NCBI GenBank assembly: GCA_027487435.1
Contig: JAIYDP010000265.1
Coordinates: 1 to 64,000 of the forward strand
Length of the DNA stretch: 64,000 nt
DNA from: Verrucomicrobiaceae bacterium
Lineage (GTDB): Bacteria; Verrucomicrobiota; Verrucomicrobiia; Verrucomicrobiales; Akkermansiaceae
Direction: 5' to 3'
In this document: positions 46,357 to 55,449 of the stretch, one piece after another
Position numbering within the stretch: position 1 is the stretch's first letter
How the letters are laid out: each line of letters opens with the position of its first letter
Program-made: the position numbers and the translations under genes
Notes under the pieces: model-generated
Told to the model about the DNA's origin: nothing
Database searches by the model: none
The model's input: only the letters and a program-made list of their open reading frames with translations

Positions 46357-47135
46357 GTCACGGTCAAGGTCATTTTTCCCTTCCGAAAGGATTTCTCACC
46401 CGAAAAATCAACAAATCCCCCTCCCATAATCCGCCACTTTCCACGATCAAATCCACCTTGCAAGCTCACCTCATCCGCAGGAAAAGCGGTAGAAAACACA
46501 TGCACGCCCCCCAAAAACATCGTACAGGCAGACCCAATCATCGTACAGGCCGAGTCGTAACATCTGTACGGCTCGACCAAAACATCTGTACAGCTCACCC
46601 ATAACAATGCATAGACCGATCAAAACATCTGTACGGGCGAACCAAAACATCTGTACGTGCAAACCAAAACATCTGTACGTGCAAACCAAAACATCTGTAC
46701 GGGCGGACCGAAACATCTGTACGAATGGATCAAAACATCTGTACGGGCCATCAAAACATCTGTAAGGGTGCATCAAAACAACTGTAAGGGTGCATCAAAA
46801 CAACTGTACGGGTGAATCGAACCATCTGTACGGATAGATCAAAACATCTGTACGGGTGAATCGAAACATCTGTACGGGTGGAACAAAACATCCGTAAACA
46901 TCGCCCGAAACATCCGGAATTCTCGATCAAAACATTCTACAAATCCCCCCAAAACCCTGCGTAAATGGACTGCAACGAGATACCGCCAGAGCATGATCGC
47001 GCCTTCATCAAAAACATAGTCGCACCGCAATTTTCCCCTTCCCAAGCCATCGAAATTTGCTACCGTTAAGGCAACAGTAGAACGGCATGCACCACCGTGC
47101 CGCTTGCTGTTTCTCAACTCAACTCCATCACCATC
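46357..47135. other. Intergenic region between panD and the divergent gene
   Basis: Apart from the 22-bp array, nothing recognisable as a gene is present. Short open frames through the array are products of its composition. Promoters for panD (minus) and the 47136 gene (plus) must lie at its edges but could not be assigned. Confidence 0.5.
46518..46963. repeat. Tandem array, about 20 units with a strict 22-bp period
   Basis: A core reading CATCTGTAC with a leading AAAA occurs about 20 times. The cores begin at 46518, 46539, 46561, 46583, 46605, 46626, 46648, 46670, 46692, 46714, 46736, 46757, 46779, 46801, 46823, 46845, 46867, 46889, 46911, 46933 and, decayed, 46955. Spacing is 22 bp, with three 21-bp steps. 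The first and last units are degenerate and the middle ones are near-identical, as in minisatellites. The period is two helical turns, so a protein bound to each unit would face one side of the DNA. It lies between divergent panD and the gene at 47136. It is not coding and not CRISPR. Confidence 0.9.
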
Positions 47136-47840
47136 ATGAACGACCTTAACATCCTCCAGTTCAACCGTGTCAGCCGAGTGCAAACCTTTGGCCGCGACCA
47201 CGCCTCCGACTTCGCCCCGGGCAGTAAAACCAGAGACTTGTTTCTCAAACTCGACCCCATCGTCACAAAACTAGAAGAATACCGTGTCGGCAAGCTCCGG
47301 CAACCCGTCGGCAAAAAAGCCTGCATTGCAGCGCTTATCGCAGACTTCAAAGACATCGCCCGCACCGCCCGCGCCATTTACCTCGATGACCCGAGCTTCC
47401 CCAAATCAGAGTATCGCACTCCCCGCACCCGCACGGAAACCCCCATCGCCACCCATGCCGATGCCCTGCTGCAACTCCTAGAAAACCAAGAAGAAGACAC
47501 CCCCGCCCAGCTCGCCGAGAAGGACGCCTTGCGCGCCAAATTCATCGCCTATGAGCTTCCCGGAGACTTCGTCGAAGACCTCCGCTCCGACCGCGATGCC
47601 CTCACCGACTGCAACAAAAACAAACACAGCGACCTAAGCGAAAGCGTAGAAGCCACCGCCGCCATCGAAGAGCTACTTGACCAAGCACAAACCGTCATCA
47701 CTCGTCTGGATGCAGCGATCAAAAACAAATACGCCCGAGTCCCCGAAAAACTCGCCGCCTGGCGCACCGCCAGCCGCACCCACCGCCCCAGCAGACCCGC
47801 CAAATCCACGCCACCAACCCCTACCCCACCCACTGCCTAA
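47136..47840 (+). CDS. Conserved-looking protein of unknown function, multi-copy family in Verrucomicrobia
   Basis: The frame opens at 47097; Met at 47136 (MNDLNILQFNRVSRVQTFGR) matches remembered homologues and is preferred, giving 234 residues. The protein is soluble and predicted helical: SDFAPGSKTRDLFLKLDPIV, KDIARTARAIYLDDPSFPKS, DALRAKFIAYELPGDFVEDL, and a four-helix-like C-terminus with TAAIEELLDQAQTVITRLDA. The tail is Pro/Thr-rich (PSRPAKSTPPTPTPPT). I recall a family with the FxxRxxF and ARTARA motifs in many environmental bacteria but know no function. The gene sits directly beside the 22-bp array. Confidence 0.65.
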   Translation: MNDLNILQFNRVSRVQTFGRDHASDFAPGSKTRDLFLKLDPIVTKLEEYRVGKLRQPVGKKACIAALIADFKDIARTARAIYLDDPSFPKSEYRTPRTRTETPIATHADALLQLLENQEEDTPAQLAEKDALRAKFIAYELPGDFVEDLRSDRDALTDCNKNKHSDLSESVEATAAIEELLDQAQTVITRLDAAIKNKYARVPEKLAAWRTASRTHRPSRPAKSTPPTPTPPTA

Positions 47841-47865
47841 GCGCTGTAACCCCATCCCCCCTCAC

Positions 47866-47902
47866 AATCCCGACCGATCCACCATCGGTCGGGATTTTTT
47901 CT
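47866..47902 (+). terminator. Rho-independent terminator
   Basis: A 13-bp stem, AATCCCGACCGAT at 47866-47878 pairing with ATCGGTCGGGATT at 47884-47896, has a 5-base loop and is followed by a T-run. It lies 26 bp past the stop of the 47136 gene. Confidence 0.85.
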
Positions 47903-48361
47903 TTCGCGATCATAAAAAAAGGAATCCGCAAGTCCAACGAACAATCGACAGCATGTTGCGGCACCAACCACATCTCCCGTGGATCTGCCCCGAATGCTGC
48001 TATCGCACCCAGATATCCAAAATTTTTTATCTTTCCAAAGGCGCATAAAGTCGCTAAGAACTGTTCATAAACACAGCGCACATGACAAATCACGTGAATT
48101 CTCTCCATAACATGTTCGCCACCTTCCTCAAAACCACCACGACAGTCAAAAGCATCAATGTCAAAACCACCAAGCTCTACAACCACCGAAACACTCCCAG
48201 CACCAACAAAGACAGCGGCATCACCAACTATGCCAACCTCTACGCCACCCAAACCATGAACAACACCAAATACCTCATAGAACTCCCACTAAGAGCCTTC
48301 ACCGGCAACGTGGCAACCAACAAAATCTTGGCACGCTTGCCATTACTCAATATTTGAACTC
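47903..48361. other. Intergenic stretch, no supported gene
   Basis: Open frames exist on both strands, but they are of low complexity (Thr/Asn-rich on plus, Gly/Val-rich on minus) and mutually overlapping. No signal for an RNA gene was recognised. The stretch precedes the AT-rich TcmP pair and may contain its promoter. Confidence 0.4.
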
Positions 48362-49513
48362 ATGAGCACTTCCAAAAAAGATATTTGGCATGCCGATCCT
48401 CATACTTTGGCAAAAATAGCGATTTTGAAAAACTATTTGCGTGCTTGGTTTCCTATAGTTGGGAAATCATTTCCAGGTCCGATTTTGTATATTGATGGAT
48501 TTGCAGGACCAGGCTATTATCTCAATAGTGAAGAGGGTTCTCCGGTAGCAGCTTATGAAACAATAAAAAATATATATTTACGCGACGGCGATAAAATTAG
48601 ATCAAACTGCAATCTTGTTTTTATAGAAAAAGAAAAAAAGCTCTTTGAAAAATTAAATGAAACTATCGGAGCTAAGAAAAAATATCCTAGAATTGATATT
48701 CATTTGATGAATGCTTCATTTGATGAAGCTATGTATAATTTAATTGAATCAACTAAATATGAACAATCATTTCACAATGCGCAGCCTCTTTTAATTTTTG
48801 CAGACCCATTCGGAGCTACTGGCGTTCCATTCGAGATAATTAAAAAATGCTTTAAATCTGAAACCACAGAATTGTTACTCAACTTCGATGCTGATGGCGT
48901 GGAACGTATACGTAAGGGCCAAAACGAGAACTGGGAACAGCAGTTAGATGAAATTTTCGGAGATCGTTCATGGGAAAGAGAAATCTCTAATAGCAGTAGT
49001 TTAACGGACGGAGCCAATAAAGCATTAAAATTGTATGAAAAAAAGCTCAAAGAACTAAGTGGATTAGATTACGTGTGGGCATTTGAGATGCGGGGAAAAA
49101 ATGATAAAATTAATTATTTTTTACTGTTTGCCTCGAAAAACATTCTTGGGATGAAAAAAATGAAAGAGGCGATGACTGCTCTTGATAAAACGGGTGATTT
49201 CACTTTTTCTGACGCACACTACAACCAACTTAATCTATTTGATAAAAATAGTTATATGGATTACGCAAATCATCTGCACGAATATTTCAGAGGTCAACAT
49301 GCAGACATGTTTACTATCGAAAAATTCGTATTATGTAACACTCCTTACACCTCATGCAAGACGCTGTTGCAACAGCTTAGTCGACGTGAACTTGTTAAAG
49401 TGCATCCAAAAAGTGGATTTACTCTGATGGCACACTCTTTTCCTGAAGAAAAAATTCAATCAGTTGAATTTTTGATTAAACAAAGTAGCTTTGAACAACA
49501 GACCTTATTTTAA
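48362..49513 (+). CDS. tcmP: Three-Cys-motif partner protein TcmP
   Basis: The 383-residue protein begins MSTSKKDIWHADPHTLAKIA and has the family signature near residue 43, ILYIDGFAGPGYYLNSEEGS, which resembles the SAM-binding motif of Rossmann methyltransferases. A second motif, LLIFADPFGATGVPFEII near residue 140, resembles the catalytic D-P-F region. TcmP proteins are predicted methyltransferase-like partners of a three-cysteine protein. The gene is much richer in A and T than its neighbours, suggesting acquisition by transfer. It ends 2 bp before the DUF5131 gene. Confidence 0.88.
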   Translation: MSTSKKDIWHADPHTLAKIAILKNYLRAWFPIVGKSFPGPILYIDGFAGPGYYLNSEEGSPVAAYETIKNIYLRDGDKIRSNCNLVFIEKEKKLFEKLNETIGAKKKYPRIDIHLMNASFDEAMYNLIESTKYEQSFHNAQPLLIFADPFGATGVPFEIIKKCFKSETTELLLNFDADGVERIRKGQNENWEQQLDEIFGDRSWEREISNSSSLTDGANKALKLYEKKLKELSGLDYVWAFEMRGKNDKINYFLLFASKNILGMKKMKEAMTALDKTGDFTFSDAHYNQLNLFDKNSYMDYANHLHEYFRGQHADMFTIEKFVLCNTPYTSCKTLLQQLSRRELVKVHPKSGFTLMAHSFPEEKIQSVEFLIKQSSFEQQTLF

Positions 49514-49515
49514 TT

Positions 49516-50253
49516 ATGGCCACTAGCTCAATCGAATGGACTGAACTCACTTGGAACCCAACGACCGGATGCGACAAAGTTTCCGCTGGTTGCAAGTTCT
49601 GTTACGCGGAAATTATGTCACGTCGTCTCAAGGCGATGGGTGTAGAAAAATACAAAGATGGATTCAAAGTGCGCGAGCACGAGGCAGCTCTTATGATTCC
49701 CTATTCATGGAAAAAACCGGCCATGGTTTTTGTCAACTCCATGAGCGATTTATTTCACAAAGATGTGAGCTTGGAATTTATCCAAAAAGTGTTTGCCGTC
49801 ATGAACGCAAACCCCCATCTGATTTTCCAAGTGCTTACCAAGCGCTCTGAGCGATTGGCTGAAATCCATCCCCAGCTTCAATGGACGCAAAACATCTGGA
49901 TGGGCGTGAGTGTCGAGGACGAGCGAGTGATTCATCGCATAGATGACCTCAGGAAAGCTCCTGCTGCAGTTCGATTTTTATCTTGTGAACCATTGATTGG
50001 ACCATTGAAAAAACTAAAGCTGAAAGGCATCGATTGGGTAATTGTCGGCGGCGAAAGCGGGGCGAACCCACGTCCGATGAAAGAGGAATGGGCCACATCG
50101 ATCCGCGATCAATGTGAAAAGCACGATGTCGCATTCTTTTTCAAACAATGGGGCGGTCGTAATAAAAAAGCCGCTGGTAGAGTGTTGGATGGAGAATACT
50201 ACGATGAATTCCCCACGCCAAATTCGAAACGTTTCACTTGCGTCACACGTTGA
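49516..50253 (+). CDS. Three-Cys-motif DUF5131 (phage Gp37/Gp68-like) protein
   Basis: The protein has 245 residues and starts MATSSIEWTELTWNPTTGCD. The cysteine motif TGCDKVSAGCKFCYAE (C-x5-C-x2-C) is radical-SAM-like and is the three-Cys motif that gives its partner a name. Other conserved stretches are MVFVNSMSDLFHKDV, FQVLTKRSERL, WMGVSVEDE, RFLSCEPLIGPL and VIVGGESGANPRPM. Homologues occur in phages and in mobile islands. It is directly coupled to tcmP. A nucleic-acid or nucleotide modification role is plausible but unproven. Confidence 0.88.
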   Translation: MATSSIEWTELTWNPTTGCDKVSAGCKFCYAEIMSRRLKAMGVEKYKDGFKVREHEAALMIPYSWKKPAMVFVNSMSDLFHKDVSLEFIQKVFAVMNANPHLIFQVLTKRSERLAEIHPQLQWTQNIWMGVSVEDERVIHRIDDLRKAPAAVRFLSCEPLIGPLKKLKLKGIDWVIVGGESGANPRPMKEEWATSIRDQCEKHDVAFFFKQWGGRNKKAAGRVLDGEYYDEFPTPNSKRFTCVTR

Positions 50254-50606
50254 TTGTTTCATCCATATTGATTTCTTTGCGCCCCGGCACCCAATACATT
50301 TTACCATGAACATGATACCTGTTCCTTCCTCAGAGAACTGTGCCATTGCTTATGATCCATAAACGAAACGAATAAAAATCCGTTTCAACAACTGCCTGCT
50401 CAGTGGTTCATGGTTTTAGTTAGGCGTGAATGCGGGGCGAGAGCCGTGGAATCCCCGATGAGGCTTGTAACATTCCCCGATAGGCTGACCTAAGGCCGTG
50501 CGGTGCTTGTCCTAGGCTTGGCATATTTCCCCCTGAGGGGCGGGGGAAATCATGCGCTTTTTTCGATTGATGGATCACCCGACCAAAATCAATCGGCAAC
50601 TGGGTC
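50254..50606. other. Intergenic region after DUF5131
   Basis: There is no supported gene. A minus frame over 50014-50346 is mainly a shadow of the DUF5131 gene. The only clear structure is the hairpin near 50521-50560. Confidence 0.5.
50521..50562 (+). terminator. Terminator-like hairpin, possibly bidirectional
   Basis: GCATATTTCCCC at 50521-50532 pairs with GGGGAAATCATGC around 50543-50555 with one bulged base, and a T-run (GCGCTTTTTTCG) follows on the plus strand. It lies downstream of the minus-strand DapA-type gene's stop at 50607 and 268 bp past the DUF5131 stop. Confidence 0.6.
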
Positions 50607-51551
50607 TTACTTGCCATCCCATGCAGCCCACCAGGCGCGGAAGAGCGCGTGCTGTTGATGAAGATACATGCGTTGGCTTGCGCTCAAGCTGTCGTAGGAA
50701 TTGATGTGATATCGGTAGGCTTCATGACCTTCCAGAACCATCAGTTCCTTGTAAAATAGCACCAAGTCTGGGCCTTCATCGAAGGTCGAAAGCACCGTTA
50801 ATGCCTCGGACAATTCCAGGGCATAGCGGCGATCTTGCAAATTGCCTTTCGCCGCAGATTCGCAAAGCTCCACGTAACGCAGAATCTCCTTCGGCAGCGC
50901 ATTGCCCACACCGGTAATCGCGCCGGTAGCGCCACAATTCACAAAGCCATGATAGACTTGCGTATCGACTCCAGCCATGAGGATCACCGAAGGATCTTGG
51001 CTGGTGATAAATTCTGCGGCATAGCTGAGGGATTTCGCACCGCCGAATTCTTTGAATCCAACAAGCGATGGAAACTCCGCACGCAACGAGAAAAAGAGAT
51101 CCGCTTTGGTCTCAAATCCATAATACGGCGAATTGTAAATCACGGCAGGAAGATCGCCGCCAGCTTTGAGAATTTCACTAAAGTGATGGCGTTGCGCCAC
51201 AGGAGAAAGACCACGAGATAACACCCGAGGAATGACCATCAAACCATCAGCTCCCACCTCGCGGGCATGAGCAGCCAGCGCGGCAGCACTGCGACCATTC
51301 TGCGCACCTGTGCCCACCACAGTAGGAATGTCTGCTTGCACTAACAATTCCACGCCCTTCATGCGCTGCTCGTCGGTGAGCAATGGCCAATCTCCCATCG
51401 ATCCACAATAGACCACACCACGCATGCCTTGATCGATCAATTGCCGCCCCGTCGCAACGAGCGCGTCATAGTTGATTTCCCCATTTTCAAAACAGGGCGT
51501 CATGAGAGCTGGAATGCAGCCTTGGAATATCGGACCGGAAGTGTGTGACAT
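50607..51551 (-). CDS. Dihydrodipicolinate synthase/N-acetylneuraminate lyase family aldolase
   Basis: The 314-residue protein is a (beta/alpha)8 class I aldolase. Evidence includes GCIPALMTPCFENGEINYDA at the start, GVVYCGSMGDWPLLTDEQR, VGTGAQNGRSAAALAAHA, the catalytic-Tyr region VIYNSPYYGFETKADL near residue 138, and the Schiff-base lysine in SLVGFKEFGGAKSL near residue 165. Relatives make dihydrodipicolinate or cleave keto-deoxy sugar acids and neuraminate. The sequence is not close enough to DapA, by eye, to call lysine synthesis; catabolism of a sugar acid or hydroxyproline-type acid is at least as likely. It stands alone on the minus strand. Confidence 0.88.
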   Translation of the reverse strand: MSHTSGPIFQGCIPALMTPCFENGEINYDALVATGRQLIDQGMRGVVYCGSMGDWPLLTDEQRMKGVELLVQADIPTVVGTGAQNGRSAAALAAHAREVGADGLMVIPRVLSRGLSPVAQRHHFSEILKAGGDLPAVIYNSPYYGFETKADLFFSLRAEFPSLVGFKEFGGAKSLSYAAEFITSQDPSVILMAGVDTQVYHGFVNCGATGAITGVGNALPKEILRYVELCESAAKGNLQDRRYALELSEALTVLSTFDEGPDLVLFYKELMVLEGHEAYRYHINSYDSLSASQRMYLHQQHALFRAWWAAWDGK

Positions 51552-51611
51552 GCGCCGAACATGCGCAATCTCGCTAAGAAATGAAATAGCAAATATTAGA
51601 AAAATCTCCTG

Positions 51612-52523
51612 TCATGGTCGAACCACACGCCAAAACCTCCGCGCATCTGCTCCTACAGGGAAAAATTTCTCTGTACTGACCCCAGCCGAACCTTGCAGTG
51701 TTTCCACAGCTTGCCAGATCGTCAGCGTTGTGGATGTTTCGACCCTGTAGCTACTCCCGGGGTTGCTTTCCCACTTGAGGAAAAATCCCTGCGCCTGCAA
51801 ACCAGATTGCATGATCGCGATCGAGGGTGAAGCATTTTGATGCAGCACACCTATCGCCTCAAGGTCGAATCCACCCGAACCGACTGTGGGCGTAGGATCA
51901 TAAATGCTCCGCCCTGCCTGATCTTTCGCCGAGCCATCGCCGATGATATCGATGATACGAACATAGCGAATGTTTTGCCGATCCAACAATGCATGCGCTG
52001 GCAACACCGCCAAATCAAACGGCGTGCCGAAGCCCGCACGATACTTCCCCGCAAAGCCATCGATTTCCTCTGCCTCCACCGCACCAAACGGCCCCACCGC
52101 ACTTGGTGTCAACGATGTGGTAGGGAAACGAAAAAAATGTACCCCGTTCGACGACACCTCGACGAAGGCCAGCTCCAAAAATGTATCGCTAAACGCATTT
52201 TCAAACAGCGCAAAATCCGCGCCAGCACCATCAGCAATCGGCAGAGGGAAATACATCGTTAGGCTCCCACCATTGCCGAGGCACACGATGTCGGACGCGA
52301 TGCCTGTTGCCTTGCCGTATGCCTTCGCGGGCGTCCTCCACGTCGCGTCCACATCCGCGCCTGGCAGATAGGATGAATGTCCATTTGCCCAATTGACGAA
52401 AGCCGCAGAGTCCTTCGCTATCGCCGTGCTGCCCGTCGTGCCAGCAGGCCCAGGAAATACTGTTTGCGCGGCGAGGGGAGAAACCATGATCGTTACGATC
52501 CACCAAAAAATGTTAGAATTCAT
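51612..52523 (-). CDS. Secreted surface protein of the B12 operon
   Basis: The frame opens at 52574, but Met at 52523 (MNSNIFWWIVTIMVSPLAAQ) starts a signal peptide and overlaps the TonB-receptor stop by 11 bp, giving 303 residues. The mature protein contains FVNWANGHSSYLPGADVDAT and LGNGGSLTMYFPLPIADGAG and FALFENAFSDTFLELAFVEV, then ENIRYVRIIDIIGDG-type text and a C-terminal domain GFFLKWESNPGSSYRVETST common in Verrucomicrobial exported proteins. I recall similar cell-surface proteins near BtuB-like receptors. It is the third gene under the cobalamin riboswitch, so a role in corrinoid capture is inferred. Confidence 0.75.
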   Translation of the reverse strand: MNSNIFWWIVTIMVSPLAAQTVFPGPAGTTGSTAIAKDSAAFVNWANGHSSYLPGADVDATWRTPAKAYGKATGIASDIVCLGNGGSLTMYFPLPIADGAGADFALFENAFSDTFLELAFVEVSSNGVHFFRFPTTSLTPSAVGPFGAVEAEEIDGFAGKYRAGFGTPFDLAVLPAHALLDRQNIRYVRIIDIIGDGSAKDQAGRSIYDPTPTVGSGGFDLEAIGVLHQNASPSIAIMQSGLQAQGFFLKWESNPGSSYRVETSTTLTIWQAVETLQGSAGVSTEKFFPVGADARRFWRVVRP

Positions 52524-54492
52524 ATTGCATACCAAGTTGAAATTGACGACCCGCCGCCGGAAACCAAACGCCATTGTATTTCAGCGAAGCGTAGTGATGA
52601 TCCCACAAATTGTTGACCCGCACATACCAAGCAAAGCTCGGCGACGGCTGATGCCGGAAAGTCAGATTCGTCACCTGAAACGCCGGCAATCGTTGTTGCT
52701 CGCCAGAAAAATCATTCCCCTCCGGGCTGCTGCTTTGCCACTGATGCTCCACGCGCAGCAAAAACGCCTGTTGCGGTCGATACTCCCATGCGCTCGTCAC
52801 CATTTGGCTCGGCACTAACGGAACATGATTTCCCTCATACGCTCCCTTGGTAAATCGCGCATCGACCGCGCTGTAGTTCAGGGAGAAACTGCATCGCTCC
52901 CACTCATACCGCGCCTCAAGCTCCCCTCCCAGCCTTCTGGTATCGGCAAAATTCACATTCAGATTCTTGCTGAAATCATACAAAATTTCCCCATCGAGAA
53001 ATTGCGAAAACACATTTGCCCTCAGCTTCCACGCCGCTGGATTCCACTCGCCACCCAGCTCGATGTTATGCCCTGTTTCCGCCTCTAACTGATCATTGAA
53101 TGGCTGCGAAAGGGGAAATCCCTGATACGCAGCGATCTCGTCCATGCTCGGCAATCGATACAGCCAATCGTAGCGAAACCAAGCCGCCGTCGTTGCTTCC
53201 GGTTGCCAGCGCACGCCCCATTGAAATGCCGCGTTCGCCTCGTTTTGCGACTGATCAAAGTTCAAAAACGGATCACTCGGACGCCGCACATCCCTAAGCT
53301 TTGCGGCCACATCCGTCCAAGCTGCACGCGCTGCGATTTGCATGTTCCACTGTTCCCGCACTTGCCCATCGACGCTCGCAAACGCCGATAGTGTCGTTCG
53401 TTCTAACGCGGCGTTACTGCGTGGTCGTTGCCGCGCGAAGTCGCGAAACAAGGTCACGTCCATGAAATCAGCACGCAAGTCAAGACCTTGCTCCGTCGTC
53501 CATTTTCCGCGATGTTGCCGCACCGTGGGTGTTACCGCCATGGTATCCAGCACATTGTCGGCGTGCGCTCCAGGCCCCATATTCCAGGAAAGATCCCGCC
53601 GATTCCACGATACCGGAATTTCGATCTGACCCAACATCGTGTCGTCAAGCTGCACTGTCACATCACCGCGATAGCTCGTTTGCTGACTGCCGTATTGCTC
53701 GGCAAAGATCCCGGAGTAAATCGATTGCCGTGGATTGCTATGAAATTGCTGCGTGCTCAAAGGTCCAGGAAAACGACCCTCTTGCTCACTCATCGCAAAC
53801 GACGAATGAAGGTGAACTCGCTCACTCCAACTAAGCGATAAACCGAATTGCAACATCCTTGAATCCGACTGGGAATTGTCACGCCATCCGCCATCGAAGT
53901 TCGCCTCGCCATCGACGGTGTATCGCAAAGCCCCCGCCGCAGAGGAATGATGAAATCGACCCATCGTCCAGTCGTTCGAGCCCACAGCCGTCTCCACGGT
54001 ACTCACTGCTCGCTCCTGTCCAGACTTCGTGACGATATTGACTACGCCACCCACCGAGTTATCGCCAAAGCGCGCGGTTTGACTCCCGCGCAAGACCTCC
54101 ACACGAGCGATGCGTGCCAGTGGAATTTCCTGCAAGTTCACGCCCTCCATGTCTGGGCGATTCATCGGCCTACCATCGATCAAGATCAGCGTTCGCGAGC
54201 TGGCATTTTCTCCAAAGCCCCGCAGAGAAATCTCCCCACGCGAACGATCCCCCGTAGTGCTCGCCACGCGCACCGCAGCTTGCGTTTCTAACAATTCGGC
54301 CAGAGAACGAGCGCCAGATTCGCGAATTTGACGCTCGTCGATGACTGTCGTATGCCCCGCTTCATGCTCGGAAATCACCGAGCCGCGCACGCCTGTCACC
54401 ACCACCGGCGGTAACAGCACGCGGCGTTCCTGCGCCGACGAAACGACGCAGAAAACACTCGTGAACACGATGATGGAAAACAGGCGCGACAA
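52513..54492 (-). CDS. TonB-dependent receptor, BtuB-like
   Basis: The 659-residue protein has a signal peptide (MSRLFSIIVFTSVFCVVSSA), then a TonB-box-like LLPPVVVTGVRGS and a plug domain with IRESGARSLAELLETQAAVR, LRGFGENASSRTLILIDGRP, IARVEVLRGSQTARFGDNSV and GGVVNIVTKSG. The rest is a 22-strand-type barrel ending FQLGMQYEF with a terminal Phe, as required by the assembly machinery. Length and plug sequence fit BtuB. The cobalamin riboswitch upstream of the operon strongly supports vitamin B12 or another corrinoid as cargo. It is 5 bp downstream of the DUF4465 gene. Confidence 0.92.
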   Translation of the reverse strand: MSRLFSIIVFTSVFCVVSSAQERRVLLPPVVVTGVRGSVISEHEAGHTTVIDERQIRESGARSLAELLETQAAVRVASTTGDRSRGEISLRGFGENASSRTLILIDGRPMNRPDMEGVNLQEIPLARIARVEVLRGSQTARFGDNSVGGVVNIVTKSGQERAVSTVETAVGSNDWTMGRFHHSSAAGALRYTVDGEANFDGGWRDNSQSDSRMLQFGLSLSWSERVHLHSSFAMSEQEGRFPGPLSTQQFHSNPRQSIYSGIFAEQYGSQQTSYRGDVTVQLDDTMLGQIEIPVSWNRRDLSWNMGPGAHADNVLDTMAVTPTVRQHRGKWTTEQGLDLRADFMDVTLFRDFARQRPRSNAALERTTLSAFASVDGQVREQWNMQIAARAAWTDVAAKLRDVRRPSDPFLNFDQSQNEANAAFQWGVRWQPEATTAAWFRYDWLYRLPSMDEIAAYQGFPLSQPFNDQLEAETGHNIELGGEWNPAAWKLRANVFSQFLDGEILYDFSKNLNVNFADTRRLGGELEARYEWERCSFSLNYSAVDARFTKGAYEGNHVPLVPSQMVTSAWEYRPQQAFLLRVEHQWQSSSPEGNDFSGEQQRLPAFQVTNLTFRHQPSPSFAWYVRVNNLWDHHYASLKYNGVWFPAAGRQFQLGMQYEF

Positions 54493-54497
54493 GCAGC

Positions 54498-55280
54498 TTA
54501 CGGTGAATCGTTTTGCCTCACATTTCTACGCCGACGCCATACCAGCAGCGCGGATGTCATCACCAAGCTCACGCTTGATGGCTCTGGCACCACAAGTTGA
54601 TCCATCGCAAAATACGCCGGCGTGTTCATGCCAAAATCTCCTTCATCGCTCGAGCTAAGCGAAAAACGAATTTCATCCACCGAGCCGAGAGGCGTGAAAT
54701 CGACAGTCGTCCACGAGCTAAGAATGTAGTCGAACGAATTGTCGGCAAAGCGAAAATCCGCCAAGTAGAGCGATGTTGATCCCATTGCTACGCCGTCTTG
54801 GAAGCCGTGGATCGAAAGCAAGAACCAATCTGCCTCATTTCCGCTAGCGCCACCGAATTTTTTCGCAAACGCATCGCCATTCAGCATGGAGTTCGCCGCA
54901 GCGAGCGTGTTGGTGAACTGCGCGCTTAGGCCCGACATTTCGGTCACGCCGCCGAAAAGCAATCGCGTGCTCATGCTGGAACTTACGTAACCCACGGCGA
55001 ACTGCGAACCTTCAGCCGCGCCGCCTGCATGGGAGATGTATTCGTTTGGCACAAACGACGAAGACGTCGTGTTGCTGTTGTTCGAGATCGCAAAGCCCGA
55101 CCAAGAACCCCAAGTCGGGTTAAATGCGTTCGTATGAGTGACCCCCGAAGCTGCGTACGGAGTATCGTTTGCGTAACCTTGAGCGCCGAGCGAGACATCT
55201 TCATAGGTGATGATCGTTGCGGCGGAGGCACGAGTGATGAGGCACGCGGCGAGAGCCACGCGTGAGGTAAGGAATATCAT
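54498..55280 (-). CDS. DUF4465 protein with PEP-CTERM anchor
   Basis: The frame opens at 55331; Met at 55280 (MIFLTSRVALAACLITRASA) starts a good signal peptide, so the protein is 260 residues. The DUF4465 domain is visible in FNPTWGSWSGFAISNNSNTT, SQFAVGYVSS, NTLAAANSMLNGDAFAKKFG and YLADFRFADNSFDYILSSW-T. The C-terminus is VVPEPSSVSLVMTSALLVWR followed by Arg-rich tail: the PEP-CTERM sorting signal. In Bacteroidetes DUF4465 proteins accompany BtuB and bind corrinoids at the surface. Here it is the first gene after the cobalamin riboswitch. No exosortase gene was found in the window. Confidence 0.88.
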   Translation of the reverse strand: MIFLTSRVALAACLITRASAATIITYEDVSLGAQGYANDTPYAASGVTHTNAFNPTWGSWSGFAISNNSNTTSSSFVPNEYISHAGGAAEGSQFAVGYVSSSMSTRLLFGGVTEMSGLSAQFTNTLAAANSMLNGDAFAKKFGGASGNEADWFLLSIHGFQDGVAMGSTSLYLADFRFADNSFDYILSSWTTVDFTPLGSVDEIRFSLSSSDEGDFGMNTPAYFAMDQLVVPEPSSVSLVMTSALLVWRRRRNVRQNDSP

Positions 55281-55449
55281 TTGATGTGGTTGTGTATGTA
55301 TGGGCAAACACCGGGAAATGAGTACAACCAACCGAACGTGAGCCCTGATGACGCACGTTAGGAAAAATCTTCCTCGTTGTCCTGCTTACGCGGCAGAACG
55401 CATCGCACAAGTATCCCGGCGGCACTTGTTGCGGACGAGCGTGGTTCGC

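Noticed and set aside
46314-46776. Open frames on the minus strand through the 22-bp array
   Set aside because: The 22-bp unit is not a multiple of three, so the apparent protein repeats are by-products of the array, with no start signal or family.
46518-46963. The array as a CRISPR
   Set aside because: Units are continuous without unique spacers, and the period is far too short.
46518-46963. The array as a plasmid iteron origin
   Set aside because: No rep, par or dnaA gene is adjacent and the surroundings look chromosomal. The resemblance is in spacing only.
47821-48357. Overlapping low-complexity frames on both strands before tcmP
   Set aside because: They lack family features, overlap each other and show composition bias only.
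50014-50362. Frames crossing the DUF5131 3' end
   Set aside because: They are mostly shadows of the DUF5131 gene without any own motif.
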